Positions 24,838 through 43,344 are shown, counted from the stretch's first letter. The stretch is 64,000 bases of DNA from Cellulomonas sp. Root485 (GCF_001426705.1 NZ_LMFC01000001.1:299789-363788), one strand, 5' to 3'. The notes: generated from the sequence alone by a model not told the origin. Translations and numbers: made by a program.

Positions 24838-25193
24838 TCGCGTCGGCGCCCCCGTCCGGATGGGGGACGGACTTTCGCGGTACCGCCACGTGTGCCACCA
24901 TGTGCGCGGCGCCAACGTCGTCGCCGTGCGGGCGGAGCCGCCCGTTCGTACCGGACGCCTCAGGGTCCGTCGCCCGACTTGTCGGGTGACGCCAGGAGGT
25001 GTCGATGCCGGGTGGACTTTGACCCTGCGGCCGAGTATGCTAGCGCTTTGCGCTGGCCTGTGCCCGCGATCCCGTATAACCCGAGCCCACCTTCGTCGTC
25101 AAGACACGACGTCGTGGGGCTCGCCGGCCGGGGGATCGCGCCTAGCCAGGACCAGTGCAGCGTGCACTCGATCCGCTGGGAAGGACCCCTCTT
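24838..25193 (+). promoter_or_regulatory. rpoB-rpoC promoter and leader region
   Basis: 356 bp without a gene. Contents: a 9-bp hairpin with CTTG loop (24969-24990); AGGAGG at 24994-24999 before a five-codon ATG frame MPGGL (25005-25022); a possible promoter TGGACT-N17-TATGCT (25013-25041); a second AT-rich element TATAAC (25075-25080) without a good -35; and a 12-bp palindrome CACGACGTCGTG (25105-25116). The exact start point cannot be fixed by eye. Nothing recognisable lies at 24838-24968. Confidence 0.5.
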
Positions 25194-28100
25194 TTGGCTG
25201 CCTCGCGCACCCCTTCTGCTCCGACCGCCGACGCCATCGCGAACCGCACCGCCTCTCGCCGTATCTCCTTCGCCAAGATCCACGAGCCCCTCGAGGTCCC
25301 GGACCTGCTCGGTCTGCAGACGGAGAGCTTCGACTGGCTGCTCGGCAACGAGAAGTGGCAGGCCCGCGTGGCCCTGGCCCTCGAGGCCGGTCGGCAGGAC
25401 GTTCCCGAGACCGCTGGTCTCGAGGAGATCTTCGAGGAGATCTCGCCCATCGAGGACTTCGGCGGATCCATGTCGCTGTCGTTCCGCGAGCACCGCTTCG
25501 AGCCGCCGAAGTACACGGCCGAGGAGTGCAAGGAGAAGGACTTCACCTTCGCCGCACCCCTCTTCGTGACGGCGGAGTTCGTCAACTACACCACCGGTGA
25601 GATCAAGAGCCAGACGGTCTTCATGGGTGACTTCCCGCTCATGACCGAGCGCGGCACGTTCATCATCAACGGCACCGAGCGCGTCGTCGTCTCGCAGCTC
25701 GTCCGTTCGCCCGGCGTCTACTTCGAGCGCACGGCCGACAAGACGTCCGACAAGGACGTCCTCACGGCCAAGGTCATCCCGAGCCGTGGTGCCTGGCTCG
25801 AGTTCGAGATCGACAAGCGCGACAACGTCGGCGTCCGCGTCGACCGCAAGCGCAAGCAGAACGCCACGGTGCTGCTCAAGGCGCTCGGCATGACGGACGC
25901 GGAGATCCGCGAGGAGTTCGCCAACTACCCGGCCGTCATCGACACGCTGGACAAGGACCACGTCCAGACGCAGGACGAGGCGCTGCTCGACCTCTACCGC
26001 AAGATCCGCCCGGGCGAGCCGCCCACGGTCGAGGCCGGCCGCGCGCTCATCGAGAACTTCTACTTCAACCCGAAGCGCTACGACCTGGCGAAGGTCGGCC
26101 GCTACAAGCTGAACAAGAAGCTCGGCCTGGACGTCCCGCTCGCGGACTCGGTGCTCTCGCGTGACGACGTCGTCGCCACGATCAAGTACCTCGCGTCGCT
26201 GCACATCGACCTGCCGTCCCTGCCGGGCACGCGTGCCGGCGAGGCCGTCGAGATCCGCGTCGAGCCCGACGACATCGACCACTTCGGCAACCGTCGCATC
26301 CGCGCGGTCGGCGAGCTCATCCAGAACCAGGTCCGCACGGGCCTGTCGCGGATGGAGCGCGTCGTGCGCGAGCGCATGACGACGCAGGACGTCGAGGCGA
26401 TCACGCCGCAGACCCTGATCAACATCCGCCCCGTGGTGGCGTCGATCAAGGAGTTCTTCGGCACGTCGCAGCTGTCGCAGTTCATGGACCAGAACAACCC
26501 GCTCGCGGGCCTGACGCACAAGCGTCGCCTGTCCGCGCTCGGCCCGGGTGGTCTGTCCCGCGACCGCGCCGGCATGGAGGTCCGTGACGTCCACCCGTCG
26601 CACTACGGCCGCATGTGCCCGATCGAGACCCCGGAAGGCCCGAACATCGGCCTCATCGGCTCGCTCGCCACCTACGGGCGGATCAACCCGTTCGGCTTCG
26701 TCGAGACCCCGTACCGCAAGGTCATCAAGGGCAAGGTCTCGGACGAGGTCCACTACCTGACCGCCGACGACGAGGACCGCCACGTCATCGCGCAGGCCAA
26801 CGCCCCGCTCAAGGCGAACGGTGCCTTCGAGGAGGACCGCGTCCTGGTCCGCGTCAAGGGCGGCGAGATCGAGTACGTCGCCGGCGAGGCCGTCGACTAC
26901 ATGGACGTCTCCCCGCGCCAGATGGTGTCGGTGGCCACGGCCCTGATCCCGTTCCTCGAGCACGACGACGCCAACCGTGCCCTCATGGGTGCCAACATGC
27001 AGCGCCAGGCCGTCCCGCTGGTCCGTTCCGAGGCCCCGCTCGTGGGTACCGGCATGGAGCGTCGTGCGGCCATCGACGCGGGCGACGTCATCGTCGCGAC
27101 GAAGCCGGGTGTCGTCACCGAGGTGTCGGCGGACCTGATCGTCGTCGCCAACGACGACGCCACCACGTCGACGTACCGCGTCGCCAAGTTCCGTCGCTCC
27201 AACCAGGGCACCTCGTACAACCAGCGCGTGCTGGTCGACACCGGCGCGCGCGTCGAGGTCAACTCGGTGCTCGCCGACGGCCCGGCCACGGACGAGGGCG
27301 AGCTCGCGCTCGGCCGGAACCTGCTGGTCGCGTTCATGTCGTGGGAGGGCCACAACTACGAGGACGCGATCATCCTGTCGCAGCGCCTCGTGCAGGACGA
27401 CGTGCTCTCCTCGATCCACATCGAGGAGCACGAGGTCGACGCGCGCGACACCAAGCTCGGCCCGGAGGAGATCACTCGGGACATCCCGAACGTCTCCGAG
27501 GAGGTCCTCGCGGACCTGGACGAGCGCGGGATCATCCGCATCGGTGCCGAGGTCGGCGCCGGCGACATCCTCGTCGGCAAGGTCACGCCCAAGGGCGAGA
27601 CCGAGCTGACCCCGGAGGAGCGGCTGCTCCGCGCGATCTTCGGTGAGAAGGCGCGCGAGGTCCGCGACACGTCGCTCAAGGTCCCGCACGGCGAGTCCGG
27701 CACGGTCATCGAGGTCCGCACGTTCAGCCGTGAGGACGGCGACGAGCTGCCCGCCGGCGTCAACGAGCTGGTCCGCGTGTACATCGCGCAGCGCCGCAAG
27801 ATCACGGACGGCGACAAGCTCGCCGGCCGTCACGGCAACAAGGGCGTCATCTCCAAGATCCTGCCGGTCGAGGACATGCCGTTCCTCGCCGACGGCACCG
27901 CGGTCGACGTCGTCCTCAACCCGCTCGGTGTCCCCGGCCGCATGAACGTCGGCCAGGTCCTCGAGACGCACCTCGGCTGGGTGGCCAAGCAGGGCTGGGA
28001 CATCGAGATCGCCGAGGGCGACGACCTGTCCTGGCGCGACGACGTCCCCGCGATCGCCTCGAAGTCGCCGGCCGGCAACCCGGTCGCGACGCCCGTGTTC

Positions 28101-28703
28101 GACGGTGTCCCGGAGACGACCCTCACCGGTCTGCTCTCGGCCACGCTGCCGAACCGTGACGGTGTGCGCACCGTGGGCGGCGACGGCAAGGCGCGCCTGT
28201 TCGACGGGCGTTCCGGCGAGCCGTTCCCGGACCCGGTCGCGGTCGGCTACATGTACATCCTCAAGCTGCACCACCTCGTCGACGACAAGATCCACGCTCG
28301 TTCGACGGGCCCGTACTCGATGATCACGCAGCAGCCGCTGGGTGGTAAGGCGCAGTTCGGTGGCCAGCGGTTCGGCGAGATGGAGGTCTGGGCCCTGGAG
28401 GCGTACGGCGCTGCCTACACGCTGCAGGAGCTCCTCACCATCAAGTCGGACGACGTCCCCGGACGCGTCAAGGTGTACGAGGCGATCGTCAAGGGGGAGA
28501 ACATCCCCGACTCGGGCATCCCGGAGTCCTTCAAGGTCCTCCTCAAGGAGATGCAGTCGCTCTGCCTGAACGTGGAGGTGCTCTCCTCGGACGGCGTCTC
28601 CATCGACATGAAGGAGAACGACGACGAGGTCTACCGCGCAGCGGAGGAGCTCGGCATCGACCTGTCCCGGCGTCCGAACGCCAGCAGCATCGAAGAGATC
28701 TGA
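25194..28703 (+). CDS. rpoB: DNA-directed RNA polymerase subunit beta
   Basis: 1169 residues from the TTG at 25194, which has AAGGA 8 bp upstream and gives the expected start [12 protein letters not shown] longer GTG frame from 25155 is unlikely. The rifampicin pocket (from about residue 423: [20 protein letters not shown], then [18 protein letters not shown]) has the normal sensitive residues. Later conserved parts include [32 protein letters not shown] and the C-terminal [18 protein letters not shown] clamp segment. It forms an operon with rpoC, 106 bp downstream. Confidence 0.98.
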   Translation: MAASRTPSAPTADAIANRTASRRISFAKIHEPLEVPDLLGLQTESFDWLLGNEKWQARVALALEAGRQDVPETAGLEEIFEEISPIEDFGGSMSLSFREHRFEPPKYTAEECKEKDFTFAAPLFVTAEFVNYTTGEIKSQTVFMGDFPLMTERGTFIINGTERVVVSQLVRSPGVYFERTADKTSDKDVLTAKVIPSRGAWLEFEIDKRDNVGVRVDRKRKQNATVLLKALGMTDAEIREEFANYPAVIDTLDKDHVQTQDEALLDLYRKIRPGEPPTVEAGRALIENFYFNPKRYDLAKVGRYKLNKKLGLDVPLADSVLSRDDVVATIKYLASLHIDLPSLPGTRAGEAVEIRVEPDDIDHFGNRRIRAVGELIQNQVRTGLSRMERVVRERMTTQDVEAITPQTLINIRPVVASIKEFFGTSQLSQFMDQNNPLAGLTHKRRLSALGPGGLSRDRAGMEVRDVHPSHYGRMCPIETPEGPNIGLIGSLATYGRINPFGFVETPYRKVIKGKVSDEVHYLTADDEDRHVIAQANAPLKANGAFEEDRVLVRVKGGEIEYVAGEAVDYMDVSPRQMVSVATALIPFLEHDDANRALMGANMQRQAVPLVRSEAPLVGTGMERRAAIDAGDVIVATKPGVVTEVSADLIVVANDDATTSTYRVAKFRRSNQGTSYNQRVLVDTGARVEVNSVLADGPATDEGELALGRNLLVAFMSWEGHNYEDAIILSQRLVQDDVLSSIHIEEHEVDARDTKLGPEEITRDIPNVSEEVLADLDERGIIRIGAEVGAGDILVGKVTPKGETELTPEERLLRAIFGEKAREVRDTSLKVPHGESGTVIEVRTFSREDGDELPAGVNELVRVYIAQRRKITDGDKLAGRHGNKGVISKILPVEDMPFLADGTAVDVVLNPLGVPGRMNVGQVLETHLGWVAKQGWDIEIAEGDDLSWRDDVPAIASKSPAGNPVATPVFDGVPETTLTGLLSATLPNRDGVRTVGGDGKARLFDGRSGEPFPDPVAVGYMYILKLHHLVDDKIHARSTGPYSMITQQPLGGKAQFGGQRFGEMEVWALEAYGAAYTLQELLTIKSDDVPGRVKVYEAIVKGENIPDSGIPESFKVLLKEMQSLCLNVEVLSSDGVSIDMKENDDEVYRAAEELGIDLSRRPNASSIEEI

Positions 28704-28809
28704 CGTCGAGCCTGCCGCCCTTCCGTGAAGGGTGGGCGGCGGGCCCGCACCTTAAGCACCATTTCCGTTCAGCCGGGTCACCCGGCAAGCGAAGGAAGTA
28801 GGACCCCCC

Positions 28810-32679
<3,870 letters not shown>

Positions 32680-32697
32680 TCGGTTCTCCAGCCTGAC

Positions 32698-32734
32698 CCC
32701 GGAGGGGCCCACCGCACAGGTGGGCCCCTCCGGG
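32698..32734 (+). terminator. Terminator of rpoB-rpoC
   Basis: A perfect 16-bp stem (32698-32713 with 32719-32734) around loop GCACA, starting 18 bp after the rpoC stop. Confidence 0.9.
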
Positions 32735-32802
32735 CGTCTCTGGGCCTCCCGCTGGGCCCGTGGGCCCGCCGCGCCGGGCGTCCGTGCCGACAGGATCGCT
32801 GC

Positions 32803-34218
32803 ATGACGACGATCCGGCGCCGCGCGCGCGACGAGGGCGCAGCCACGCTGGAGCACCTCGGCGTGGTCGTCGTGGCCGTCCTCCTGGTCGGCGCGCTGGT
32901 CGCGGCCCTGAGCCGAGCCGACATCGGCACCGTGATCGCCTGTGAGCTCCGCTCGATCGTCACCCAGGCCGGAAGCTGCGGGACCGCGGACGTCCCGACG
33001 ACGTACGACGCCGACGGTGACGGCGTCGGGTCGCAGGACGACGCGCCGACGAGGATCGACGACGGTCCGGCGACCGACACGGGAGACGCCGACACCACCT
33101 ACGACGATGCCGACCCGACCACCGACACCGTCGACCAGGACGCGGTCGACGACGCCCTGGACGACATCCGGGACGCGCTCGACGGCGGGTTCTTCGGGGT
33201 CCGCGGCGGCGACCTGGACGACGCGCAGGATGCCCTGGAAGGGCTGAACGGGCGCGAGATCGACGCCCTGATCGCCTCGATGTCCGACGACGAGCTCCGG
33301 CACTGGATCAACGAGCTCGAGGACGGGTGGGTCGGCGGCGGCTGGGACCGCGAGCGACGTCGCGAGCTGTGGGAGCTCATCGTCGGCAAGGCCAGCAAGG
33401 CGACGCTGGACCGGCTGGCGCGCTTCACGGACGAGATCCAGCCGTCGTTCGACGACGTCGGCGGCGACGGGGCCCGCGACGACCCGGAGAGCGTCGCCAA
33501 CACGGCCGAGTACGACGAGGTGAACCACCAGCTGTTCGTCGGGGGGATCAGTCCGTCCGACATCGCCCAGGGCGCGATCGGGGACTGCTGGTACATGGCC
33601 TCGCTCATGGCCGTCGCGCAGGCGGACCCGAGCCTGCTGCGGCAGGCGATCACCCGGAACCCCAACGGCACCTACACCGTGCGGCTGTACGACGACGGCC
33701 GGCTGGTCGACGTGACGGTCACCCCGGAGATGGTGCTCCGCGACGACAGCCCCGCGTTCTCCTACCAGCACACCCAGGAGCTCGCCGACGGGTCGCAGGG
33801 CTACGAGATCTGGCCGCTCGTGATGGAGAAGGCGCTCGCGCTGCACTGGGGCGACTACGCCGCGATCGAGGGTGACTCCCCGGGCCTCGGTCTGGAGGTC
33901 GTCACCGGCCAGCCCAGCGACTCGTCCGACCTCGACGACGCCCCCAGCGTCTCCGAGCTCGACTCGCTGCTCGACGGAGGGGGAGCGGTGACGCTCGCCT
34001 CCTTCGGTGACGGCGACGACCTGCCCGACACCTACGGCAACGCGTCGGACGGCGGCCTCGTCACGGGGCACGCCTACTACGTCCAGTCGGTCGACACGGA
34101 GGCCGGTACGGTCACGGTGGTCAACCCCTGGGGCTCGGCCTACGACCCGATCACGCTGTCGTACGCTGACTTCCAGGACAGCTTCAGCACGATCTACACG
34201 AACGAGGTGCGCCGGTGA
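32803..34218 (+). CDS. Calpain-family (C2) cysteine protease with pilin-like N terminus
   Basis: 471 residues. The N terminus RDEGAATLEHLGVVVVAVLL resembles type IV pilin / TadE-type signals (Gly-Ala-Ala-Thr-Leu-Glu before a hydrophobic helix), so export or membrane anchoring is likely. An acidic Ca-binding-like stretch (YDADGDGVGSQDDAPT) follows, then a helical domain (150-215). The calpain core has Gln256 and Cys262 in AQGAIGDCWYMASLMAVA, His423 in VTGHAYYVQ and Asn441 in VVNPWGSAYD, a complete triad. Bacterial calpains are little studied and their targets are unknown. The next gene, a lipoprotein, starts inside its stop codon. The pair stands between rpoC and rpsL. Confidence 0.88.
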   Translation: MTTIRRRARDEGAATLEHLGVVVVAVLLVGALVAALSRADIGTVIACELRSIVTQAGSCGTADVPTTYDADGDGVGSQDDAPTRIDDGPATDTGDADTTYDDADPTTDTVDQDAVDDALDDIRDALDGGFFGVRGGDLDDAQDALEGLNGREIDALIASMSDDELRHWINELEDGWVGGGWDRERRRELWELIVGKASKATLDRLARFTDEIQPSFDDVGGDGARDDPESVANTAEYDEVNHQLFVGGISPSDIAQGAIGDCWYMASLMAVAQADPSLLRQAITRNPNGTYTVRLYDDGRLVDVTVTPEMVLRDDSPAFSYQHTQELADGSQGYEIWPLVMEKALALHWGDYAAIEGDSPGLGLEVVTGQPSDSSDLDDAPSVSELDSLLDGGGAVTLASFGDGDDLPDTYGNASDGGLVTGHAYYVQSVDTEAGTVTVVNPWGSAYDPITLSYADFQDSFSTIYTNEVRR

Positions 34219-34586
34219 GCGGCTCGAGGACGGGCGCCCGAGCGCTCGCGGCCCTTCTCGTCACCACGACCCTGGTCCTGGCCGGTTGCGGCGGGTCCGA
34301 CGACGAGGGGGACGAGGTGCAGCACCCCGAGGGGTCGCGTGCGCTGGTGGTCAACCAGCCGACCGCGATCGGTGACTACCGGGTCGTCGCGTCGAACGTG
34401 ACGCAGGACGAGGCCGGCATCGACGTCGTGGGCGACGGGCCGGCCGAAGGCGGCCGGGTGTCGGTGGGGGACGAGGCGACGATCGGCGGCTTCACGTTCA
34501 CCCTGGTGGACATCGTGCTGGACGACGACAAGGACGCGGCGCCGGGCGGCAGCTCGACGACCGTCTGGATCCTTCCGGCCGACTGA
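34215..34586 (+). CDS. Lipoprotein coupled to the calpain-like protease
   Basis: 123 residues. The signal peptide ends in lipobox LVLAGC with Cys25 as lipidated residue, followed by an acidic linker. The compact domain (SRALVVNQPTAIGDYRVVAS, VSVGDEATIGGFTFTLVDIV) is probably beta-rich. I recognise no family. GTG 34215 overlaps the protease stop by four bases. Tight coupling suggests a partner, inhibitor or chaperone of the protease on the outer face of the membrane, by inference only. Confidence 0.75.
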   Translation: MSGSRTGARALAALLVTTTLVLAGCGGSDDEGDEVQHPEGSRALVVNQPTAIGDYRVVASNVTQDEAGIDVVGDGPAEGGRVSVGDEATIGGFTFTLVDIVLDDDKDAAPGGSSTTVWILPAD

Positions 34587-34652
34587 GCTCCTGCGCGGGA
34601 ACACGAGGGTCTGTCGCGGCGTTCTCCCACACAGAGCGTGATGCGGGCCGCT

Positions 34653-34681
34653 TTGACGCCCCACCAGGCGCCAGGTAACGT
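34653..34681 (+). promoter_or_regulatory. Promoter of the str operon
   Basis: TTGACG (34653-34658) and TAACGT (34676-34681) are separated by 17 bp, a near-consensus sigma-70-type promoter. Predicted start is about 34688, leaving a 300-nt leader before rpsL. Confidence 0.75.
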
Positions 34682-34989
34682 AGGACACCGTGCCCGCGCC
34701 GTCGGGCTCTCGCGCATGCACTCGGTGGACGCCTAGGTCCCGGACTTCTGTCCGGGGTGGGCGGGTCCGGATGCATCGGGTGGTTTCCCCCACCGCGCCG
34801 TCTCTCCGTCAAGGCAACCTTGCGGACAGCGGTGCGGAGGACCGGGGCGACACGCCCGGGTGCGGGGGTCGGTTCGGGACGCAAGAACTGCGAGGTAGTC
34901 GCGCGACGGGCGACGAACCTCGACCATGCCGGCCGTCCAGGGTGACGGGTGCCGGTCGACCAGAGATTCATCCAACAGACGGAGACGTA
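34682..34989 (+). promoter_or_regulatory. Long rpsL leader with element shared with rpsJ
   Basis: About 300 nt of untranslated leader. It contains a CCCGGAC/GTCCGGG hairpin near 34740 and a 25-nt element at 34848-34872 (CGACACGCCCG, G, GTGCGGGGGTCGG) that recurs with one mismatch in the rpsJ leader at 40114-40138. No protein-coding frame is convincing. A shared regulatory role is inferred from the repeat. Confidence 0.5.
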
Positions 34990-35361
34990 GTGCCTACGAT
35001 CCAGCAGCTGGTCCGCAAGGGCCGGCAGGCGAAGACGAACAAGTCGAAGACGCCTGCCCTCAAGGGCTCCCCCCAGCGACGCGGTGTGTGCACCCGCGTC
35101 TACACCACGACCCCGAAGAAGCCGAACTCCGCGCTCCGCAAGGTCGCGCGCGTCCGCCTCTCGAGCCAGGTCGAGGTCACCGCGTACATCCCCGGTGTCG
35201 GTCACAACCTGCAGGAGCACTCGATCGTGCTCGTGCGCGGTGGCCGAGTGAAGGACCTCCCGGGTGTCCGGTACAAGATCGTCCGTGGTGCCCTCGACAC
35301 GCAGGGCGTCAAGAACCGTAAGCAGGCACGCAGCCGCTACGGCGCGAAGAAGGTGGGCTGA
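34990..35361 (+). CDS. rpsL: 30S ribosomal protein S12
   Basis: 123 residues from GTG 34990 ([20 protein letters not shown]). The decoding-centre loop [18 protein letters not shown] keeps the Lys linked to streptomycin sensitivity. The second loop reads [13 protein letters not shown]. It is first in the str operon and overlaps rpsG by one base (TGATG). Confidence 0.97.
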   Translation: MPTIQQLVRKGRQAKTNKSKTPALKGSPQRRGVCTRVYTTTPKKPNSALRKVARVRLSSQVEVTAYIPGVGHNLQEHSIVLVRGGRVKDLPGVRYKIVRGALDTQGVKNRKQARSRYGAKKVG

Positions 35362-35831
35362 TGCCTCGCAAGGGTCCGGCCCCCAAGCGGCCGCTCGTCA
35401 TCGACCCCGTCTACGGGTCCCCGGTCGTCACGCAGCTGATCAACAAGGTCCTGCTCGACGGCAAGAAGTCCGTCGCGGAGCACATCGTCTACGGCGCCCT
35501 CGAGGGTGTCCGTGAGAAGACGCAGGGCGACCCGGTCGTCGTGCTCAAGCGCGCGCTGGACAACGTCCGCCCGTCGCTCGAGGTGCGTTCGCGCCGCGTC
35601 GGTGGCGCCACGTACCAGGTGCCCGTCGAGGTGCGCCCGGTCCGTCAGACCACCCTCGCGCTGCGCTGGCTCACCGACTACTCGCGCGCACGTCGCGAGA
35701 AGACGATGACCGAGCGCCTCATGAACGAGATCCTCGACGCGTCCAACGGCCTCGGTGCCGCGGTGAAGCGTCGCGAGGACATGCACAAGATGGCCGAGTC
35801 CAACAAGGCCTTCGCGCACTACCGCTGGTAA
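35361..35831 (+). CDS. rpsG: 30S ribosomal protein S7
   Basis: 156 residues, canonical length, organising the 3' major domain of 16S rRNA. It begins [20 protein letters not shown] and contains the conserved [18 protein letters not shown] beta hairpin. It starts on the last base of the rpsL stop, so the two are coupled. S7 represses the str operon in E. coli; whether it does so here is not visible. Confidence 0.97.
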   Translation: MPRKGPAPKRPLVIDPVYGSPVVTQLINKVLLDGKKSVAEHIVYGALEGVREKTQGDPVVVLKRALDNVRPSLEVRSRRVGGATYQVPVEVRPVRQTTLALRWLTDYSRARREKTMTERLMNEILDASNGLGAAVKRREDMHKMAESNKAFAHYRW

Positions 35832-35920
35832 TCCCGGCACTCACGGGCGCTGCGCCGCCGGTCCGATCCTCGGGCCGGACCGGTGGCGCCACCCAAGCCA
35901 ACCGACAAGGGGCAACTCAC

Positions 35921-38023
<2,103 letters not shown>

Positions 38024-38148
38024 TCCCACAGGTCGAACCCTGTAGTTCCATCACACAAACCGACCCGTAGGACGCCGCGTCGAACGGCTACCGTCCGGTA
38101 GCCGCAGAACGTCGGCCAATCTCTACCAAGTCCTGAGGAGGACACCCA

Positions 38149-39342
<1,194 letters not shown>

Positions 39343-39369
39343 TGCTCGCCCCTCGGGGCAGCTGAACTG

Positions 39370-39409
39370 ACGGAAGGGCCCGGGAGCTTCGGCTCCCGGG
39401 CCCTTCCGT
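39370..39409 (+). terminator. Terminator of the str operon
   Basis: A perfect 18-bp stem (39370-39387 with 39392-39409) capped by a TTCG tetraloop, 27 bp after tuf. It may also serve the convergent lipoprotein gene. Confidence 0.92.
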
Positions 39410-39429
39410 CGTGTGTCGTCCCGGCGGGC

Positions 39430-39813
39430 TCAGCCCGAGTCGGGATAGCCGGCGTACCCGTCGCCGTCGAGGTCGGTGCACAGGCCGTAGCTCTCGTCCG
39501 TGCTGAAGGACGCGACGCACTCCGCGTAGCCCTCGATGTAGCGGAACTCCGAGTCGGCCGTCGCGTCGGTGCAGTCGGGGGAGCCGTCGGCGGGGTCGCA
39601 GCTGTCGCCGGGGAGGAGAGCGCGCGGCGTCGGGCCGGACGAGGTGTCGGCGGTCGGTGTCGCGCTCGGCGTCGGCACAGAGGTCACGGACGTGGACGCC
39701 GTCGGCGCGGTCGTGGGCGACGCGGTCGGCGCAGGAGCAGGCGTCGGCGTGCACGCCGTGAGCAGGAGCGCTGCGGCCGTGACGCCGATCCCGCGAGCGG
39801 TCAGTCGATGCAT
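39430..39813 (-). CDS. Small Thr/Pro-rich lipoprotein
   Basis: 127 residues from ATG 39813; a GTG three codons earlier is possible. Signal GIGVTAAALLLTAC with lipobox LTAC, then a 45-residue Thr/Pro/Ser linker as for cell-wall-spanning lipoproteins. A short Cys-rich domain with four Cys follows and ends in a Ca-binding-like DLDGDGYAGYPDSG. No family recognised. It interrupts the junction between the str and S10 operons on the opposite strand. Confidence 0.75.
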   Translation of the reverse strand: MHRLTARGIGVTAAALLLTACTPTPAPAPTASPTTAPTASTSVTSVPTPSATPTADTSSGPTPRALLPGDSCDPADGSPDCTDATADSEFRYIEGYAECVASFSTDESYGLCTDLDGDGYAGYPDSG

Positions 39814-40174
39814 GTACCGCACCGTAGCGGTGGGGGAGCGCTCGGTGCAGGACGACAGTGCCGGCGGTTGTGCGGGAGATCACGCTGATCTGCGCGCTCG
39901 CTGTGACGCAGGCGATTGGAGTTCCACCGCGCACTCTGGCACACTGTTCAGGTTGCCTAGTTGAGGGCGGCGCGTTAGCGCGCGCAGCACACGACGGGGC
40001 TCACACACGTGGACGGCGTCTGGACCCCGGGATCACCCGGTGGTTGACGCCCGACAACAACCACCGATCTCGTGCCTGAGAGGGTACGCAGCGCAACGGT
40101 GTGTCGTGCCAAGCGACACGCCCGAGTGCGGGGGTCGGACGGGCCGGTTCCAAACAGAGGGAAGTAGAAGCGCC
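39814..40174 (+). promoter_or_regulatory. S10 operon promoter region and structured leader
   Basis: 361 bp without a gene. A perfect 9-bp hairpin CGGTGGTTG/CAACCACCG lies at 40038-40066. A second stem GTGTCG/CGACAC (40101-40119) leads into the 25-nt element shared with the rpsL leader (40114-40138). Promoter candidates near 39915-39970 (TTGGAG and TTGCCT) are weak, so the start point is unassigned. In firmicutes and enterobacteria L4 controls such leaders; that is not established for this lineage. Confidence 0.55.
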
Positions 40175-40483
40175 ATGGCGGGACAGAAGATCCGCATCAG
40201 GCTCAAGTCCTACGACCACGAAGTCATCGACAGCTCGGCGCGCAAGATCGTCGACACGGTGACTCGCGCTGGTGCGTCGGTCGTGGGTCCGGTGCCGCTG
40301 CCGACGGAGAAGAACGTGTTCTGCGTCATCCGGTCGCCCCACAAGTACAAGGACAGCCGCGAGCACTTCGAGATGCGTACTCACAAGCGGCTCATCGACA
40401 TCATCGATCCCACGCCGAAGGCCGTCGACTCGCTCATGCGTCTCGACCTGCCTGCGGACGTGAACATCGAGATCAAGCTCTGA
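40175..40483 (+). CDS. rpsJ: 30S ribosomal protein S10
   Basis: 102 residues ([20 protein letters not shown], with [20 protein letters not shown]). Also NusE, the partner of NusB/NusG in antitermination. ATG 40175 is preceded by AGAGGGAAGTAG. It heads the S10 operon. Confidence 0.98.
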   Translation: MAGQKIRIRLKSYDHEVIDSSARKIVDTVTRAGASVVGPVPLPTEKNVFCVIRSPHKYKDSREHFEMRTHKRLIDIIDPTPKAVDSLMRLDLPADVNIEIKL

Positions 40484-40505
40484 CGCTGGGAAGGAACTGA
40501 TTTCT

Positions 40506-41165
40506 ATGGTTACCCAGCAGAACGAGCGCGCAGTCACGGCCCTGCTCGGCACGAAGCTCGGCATGACCCAGGTGTGGGACGACAACGGTCGTCTCGTCCC
40601 GGTCACCGTCGTCGCTGTCGGCACGAACGTCGTGACCCAGGTGCGCTCCGCCGATGCTGACGGCTACGCCGCGGTCCAGCTGGCCCACGGCCAGATCGAC
40701 CCGCGCAAGGTCACCAAGCCGCTGAAGGGCCACTTCGAGAAGGCCGGGGTCACCCCCCGCCGGCACGTGGCCGAGATCCGTACGCCGAACGCCTCCGAGT
40801 TCACGCTCGGCCAGGAGCTCACGGCCGCCCTCTTCGAGGCCGGCTCGCTCGTGGACGTCATCGGCACCACCAAGGGCAAGGGCACCGCCGGTGTCATGAA
40901 GCGTCACGGCTTCCACGGCGTCGGCGCCTCGCACGGTGCGCACCGCAACCACCGCAAGCCCGGCTCGATCGGTGGCGCCTCCACGCCGTCGCGCGTGTTC
41001 AAGGGCATCAAGATGGCCGGTCGCATGGGCGTGGACCGCCAGACCACCCAGAACCTGACCGTGCACGCCGTCGACGTCGAGAGGGGCCTGCTCCTCGTCA
41101 AGGGTGCCGTTCCCGGCCCCAAGGGTGGCGTCGTGGTCGTGCGTTCCGCTGTGAAGGGGGCGTGA
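40506..41165 (+). CDS. rplC: 50S ribosomal protein L3
   Basis: 219 residues, early assembly protein at the peptidyl-transferase centre. Conserved stretch [20 protein letters not shown] and [17 protein letters not shown] form the loop reaching into 23S rRNA. The ATG follows GGAAGGAACTG. It is followed by rplD after 2 bp. Confidence 0.97.
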   Translation: MVTQQNERAVTALLGTKLGMTQVWDDNGRLVPVTVVAVGTNVVTQVRSADADGYAAVQLAHGQIDPRKVTKPLKGHFEKAGVTPRRHVAEIRTPNASEFTLGQELTAALFEAGSLVDVIGTTKGKGTAGVMKRHGFHGVGASHGAHRNHRKPGSIGGASTPSRVFKGIKMAGRMGVDRQTTQNLTVHAVDVERGLLLVKGAVPGPKGGVVVVRSAVKGA

Positions 41166-41167
41166 CC

Positions 41168-41836
41168 ATGAGTGACACGCTGACCGTCGACGTGGTCGAC
41201 TCCCAGGGCAAGAAGACCGGCTCGGCCGATCTGCCCGCGGACGTCTTCGACGTGCAGACCAACATCCCGCTGATCCACCAGGTCGTCGTCGCGCAGCTCG
41301 CGGCGGCACGCCAGGGCACCCACGACACGAAGTCTCGTGGCGAGGTGCGCGGTGGTGGGCGCAAGCCGTACAAGCAGAAGGGCACCGGCCGCGCCCGTCA
41401 GGGTTCGACGCGTGCTCCGCAGTTCGCCGGTGGTGGCGTCGTCCACGGCCCCACCCCGCGTGACTACTCGCAGCGCACCCCCAAGAAGATGAAGGCCGCG
41501 GCGCTCCGCGGTGCTCTCTCGGACCGCGCTCGCGCTGGCCGCGTGCACGTCGTCTCGGGCTTCGCCCCGGGCACGGCGCCGTCGACCAAGTCCGCGCTCG
41601 CCGTGCTCGACAACCTCTCGGGACGCAAGAACGTCCTGGTCGTCGTCGAGCGTCAGGACGAGATCACGTGGAAGTCGCTGCGGAACGTCGAGCGGGTGCA
41701 CCTGCTGGTCGCTGACCAGCTCAACACCTACGACGTCCTGATCTCGGACGACGTCGTGTTCACGCAGGGCGCGCTCGACGCGTTCCTCGCGGGCCCGGCC
41801 AAGGGCTCCGCCGACGCGAAGGACGATGCCAAGTGA
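41168..41836 (+). CDS. rplD: 50S ribosomal protein L4
   Basis: 222 residues from ATG 41168; a GTG two codons earlier overlaps rplC and is less likely. The tunnel loop contains [20 protein letters not shown] and the macrolide-contact region. L4 is the classic S10-operon repressor in E. coli. The last four bases overlap rplW. Confidence 0.97.
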   Translation: MSDTLTVDVVDSQGKKTGSADLPADVFDVQTNIPLIHQVVVAQLAAARQGTHDTKSRGEVRGGGRKPYKQKGTGRARQGSTRAPQFAGGGVVHGPTPRDYSQRTPKKMKAAALRGALSDRARAGRVHVVSGFAPGTAPSTKSALAVLDNLSGRKNVLVVVERQDEITWKSLRNVERVHLLVADQLNTYDVLISDDVVFTQGALDAFLAGPAKGSADAKDDAK

Positions 41837-42135
41837 CCGACATCGGCAAGAACCCGCGCGACATCCTGCTCGCGCCGGTCGTCTCCGAGAAGAGCTACGG
41901 CCTGCTCGACGAGGGGAAGTACACCTTCCTCGTCGACCCGCGGGCGAACAAGACCGAGATCAAGATTGCCGTCGAGCAGGTCTTCGGCGTCAAGGTCGAC
42001 TCGGTCAACACCGCGAACCGTCAGGGCAAGGCCCGTCGGACCCGTTTCGGCATCGGCCGCCGCAAGGACACGAAGCGTGCGATCGTCACCCTCCGCGAGG
42101 GAACGATCGACATCTTCGGTGGTCCGGTCGGCTGA
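41833..42135 (+). CDS. rplW: 50S ribosomal protein L23
   Basis: 100 residues with GTG start in overlap with rplD. The core [20 protein letters not shown] and the loop [20 protein letters not shown] are conserved. It forms the exit-tunnel docking site for trigger factor and SRP. Confidence 0.97.
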   Translation: MTDIGKNPRDILLAPVVSEKSYGLLDEGKYTFLVDPRANKTEIKIAVEQVFGVKVDSVNTANRQGKARRTRFGIGRRKDTKRAIVTLREGTIDIFGGPVG

Positions 42136-42153
42136 GCGAAGGACTGAGAACTC

Positions 42154-42993
<840 letters not shown>

Positions 42994-43005
42994 TAGGAGC
43001 CTGAG

Positions 43006-43287
43006 ATGCCACGTAGCCTGAAGAAGGGCCCGTTCGTCGACGGTCACCTGCAGAAGAAGGTCGACGTCCAGAACACCGCCGGCACGAAGAACGTCATCAA
43101 GACGTGGTCGCGCCGTTCGGTCATCACGCCGGACTTCCTCGGCCACACGTTCGCTGTGCACGACGGACGCAAGCACACCCCGGTGTTCGTGACGGAGGCG
43201 ATGGTCGGGCACAAGCTCGGCGAGTTCGCTCCGACGCGGACGTTCCGCGGCCACGAGAAGGACGACCGGAAGGGTCGTCGCCGCTGA
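43006..43287 (+). CDS. rpsS: 30S ribosomal protein S19
   Basis: 93 residues; complexes with S13 in the head. Conserved [16 protein letters not shown] near the C terminus. ATG 43006 follows TAGGAGCCTGAG. Confidence 0.97.
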   Translation: MPRSLKKGPFVDGHLQKKVDVQNTAGTKNVIKTWSRRSVITPDFLGHTFAVHDGRKHTPVFVTEAMVGHKLGEFAPTRTFRGHEKDDRKGRRR

Positions 43288-43344
43288 CCCCCGGGTCAGC
43301 CAGGCGACGCCCTTAACCGGCAGAGACAAGAAGGCAGGACAGCA

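Noticed and set aside
25019..25041. TTGACC followed by TATGCT as the rpoB promoter
   Set aside because: The two hexamers are only 11 bp apart, too close for a sigma-70 promoter. TGGACT at 17 bp was listed instead, with low confidence.
24960..28295. 1111-codon minus-strand frame opposite rpoB
   Set aside because: Same high-GC antisense effect; the sense strand encodes an unmistakable RNA polymerase beta subunit.
39915..39970. TTGGAG or TTGCCT as S10 promoter -35
   Set aside because: Neither has a convincing -10 at 16-18 bp (CACACT or TAGCGC), so no exact promoter was assigned.
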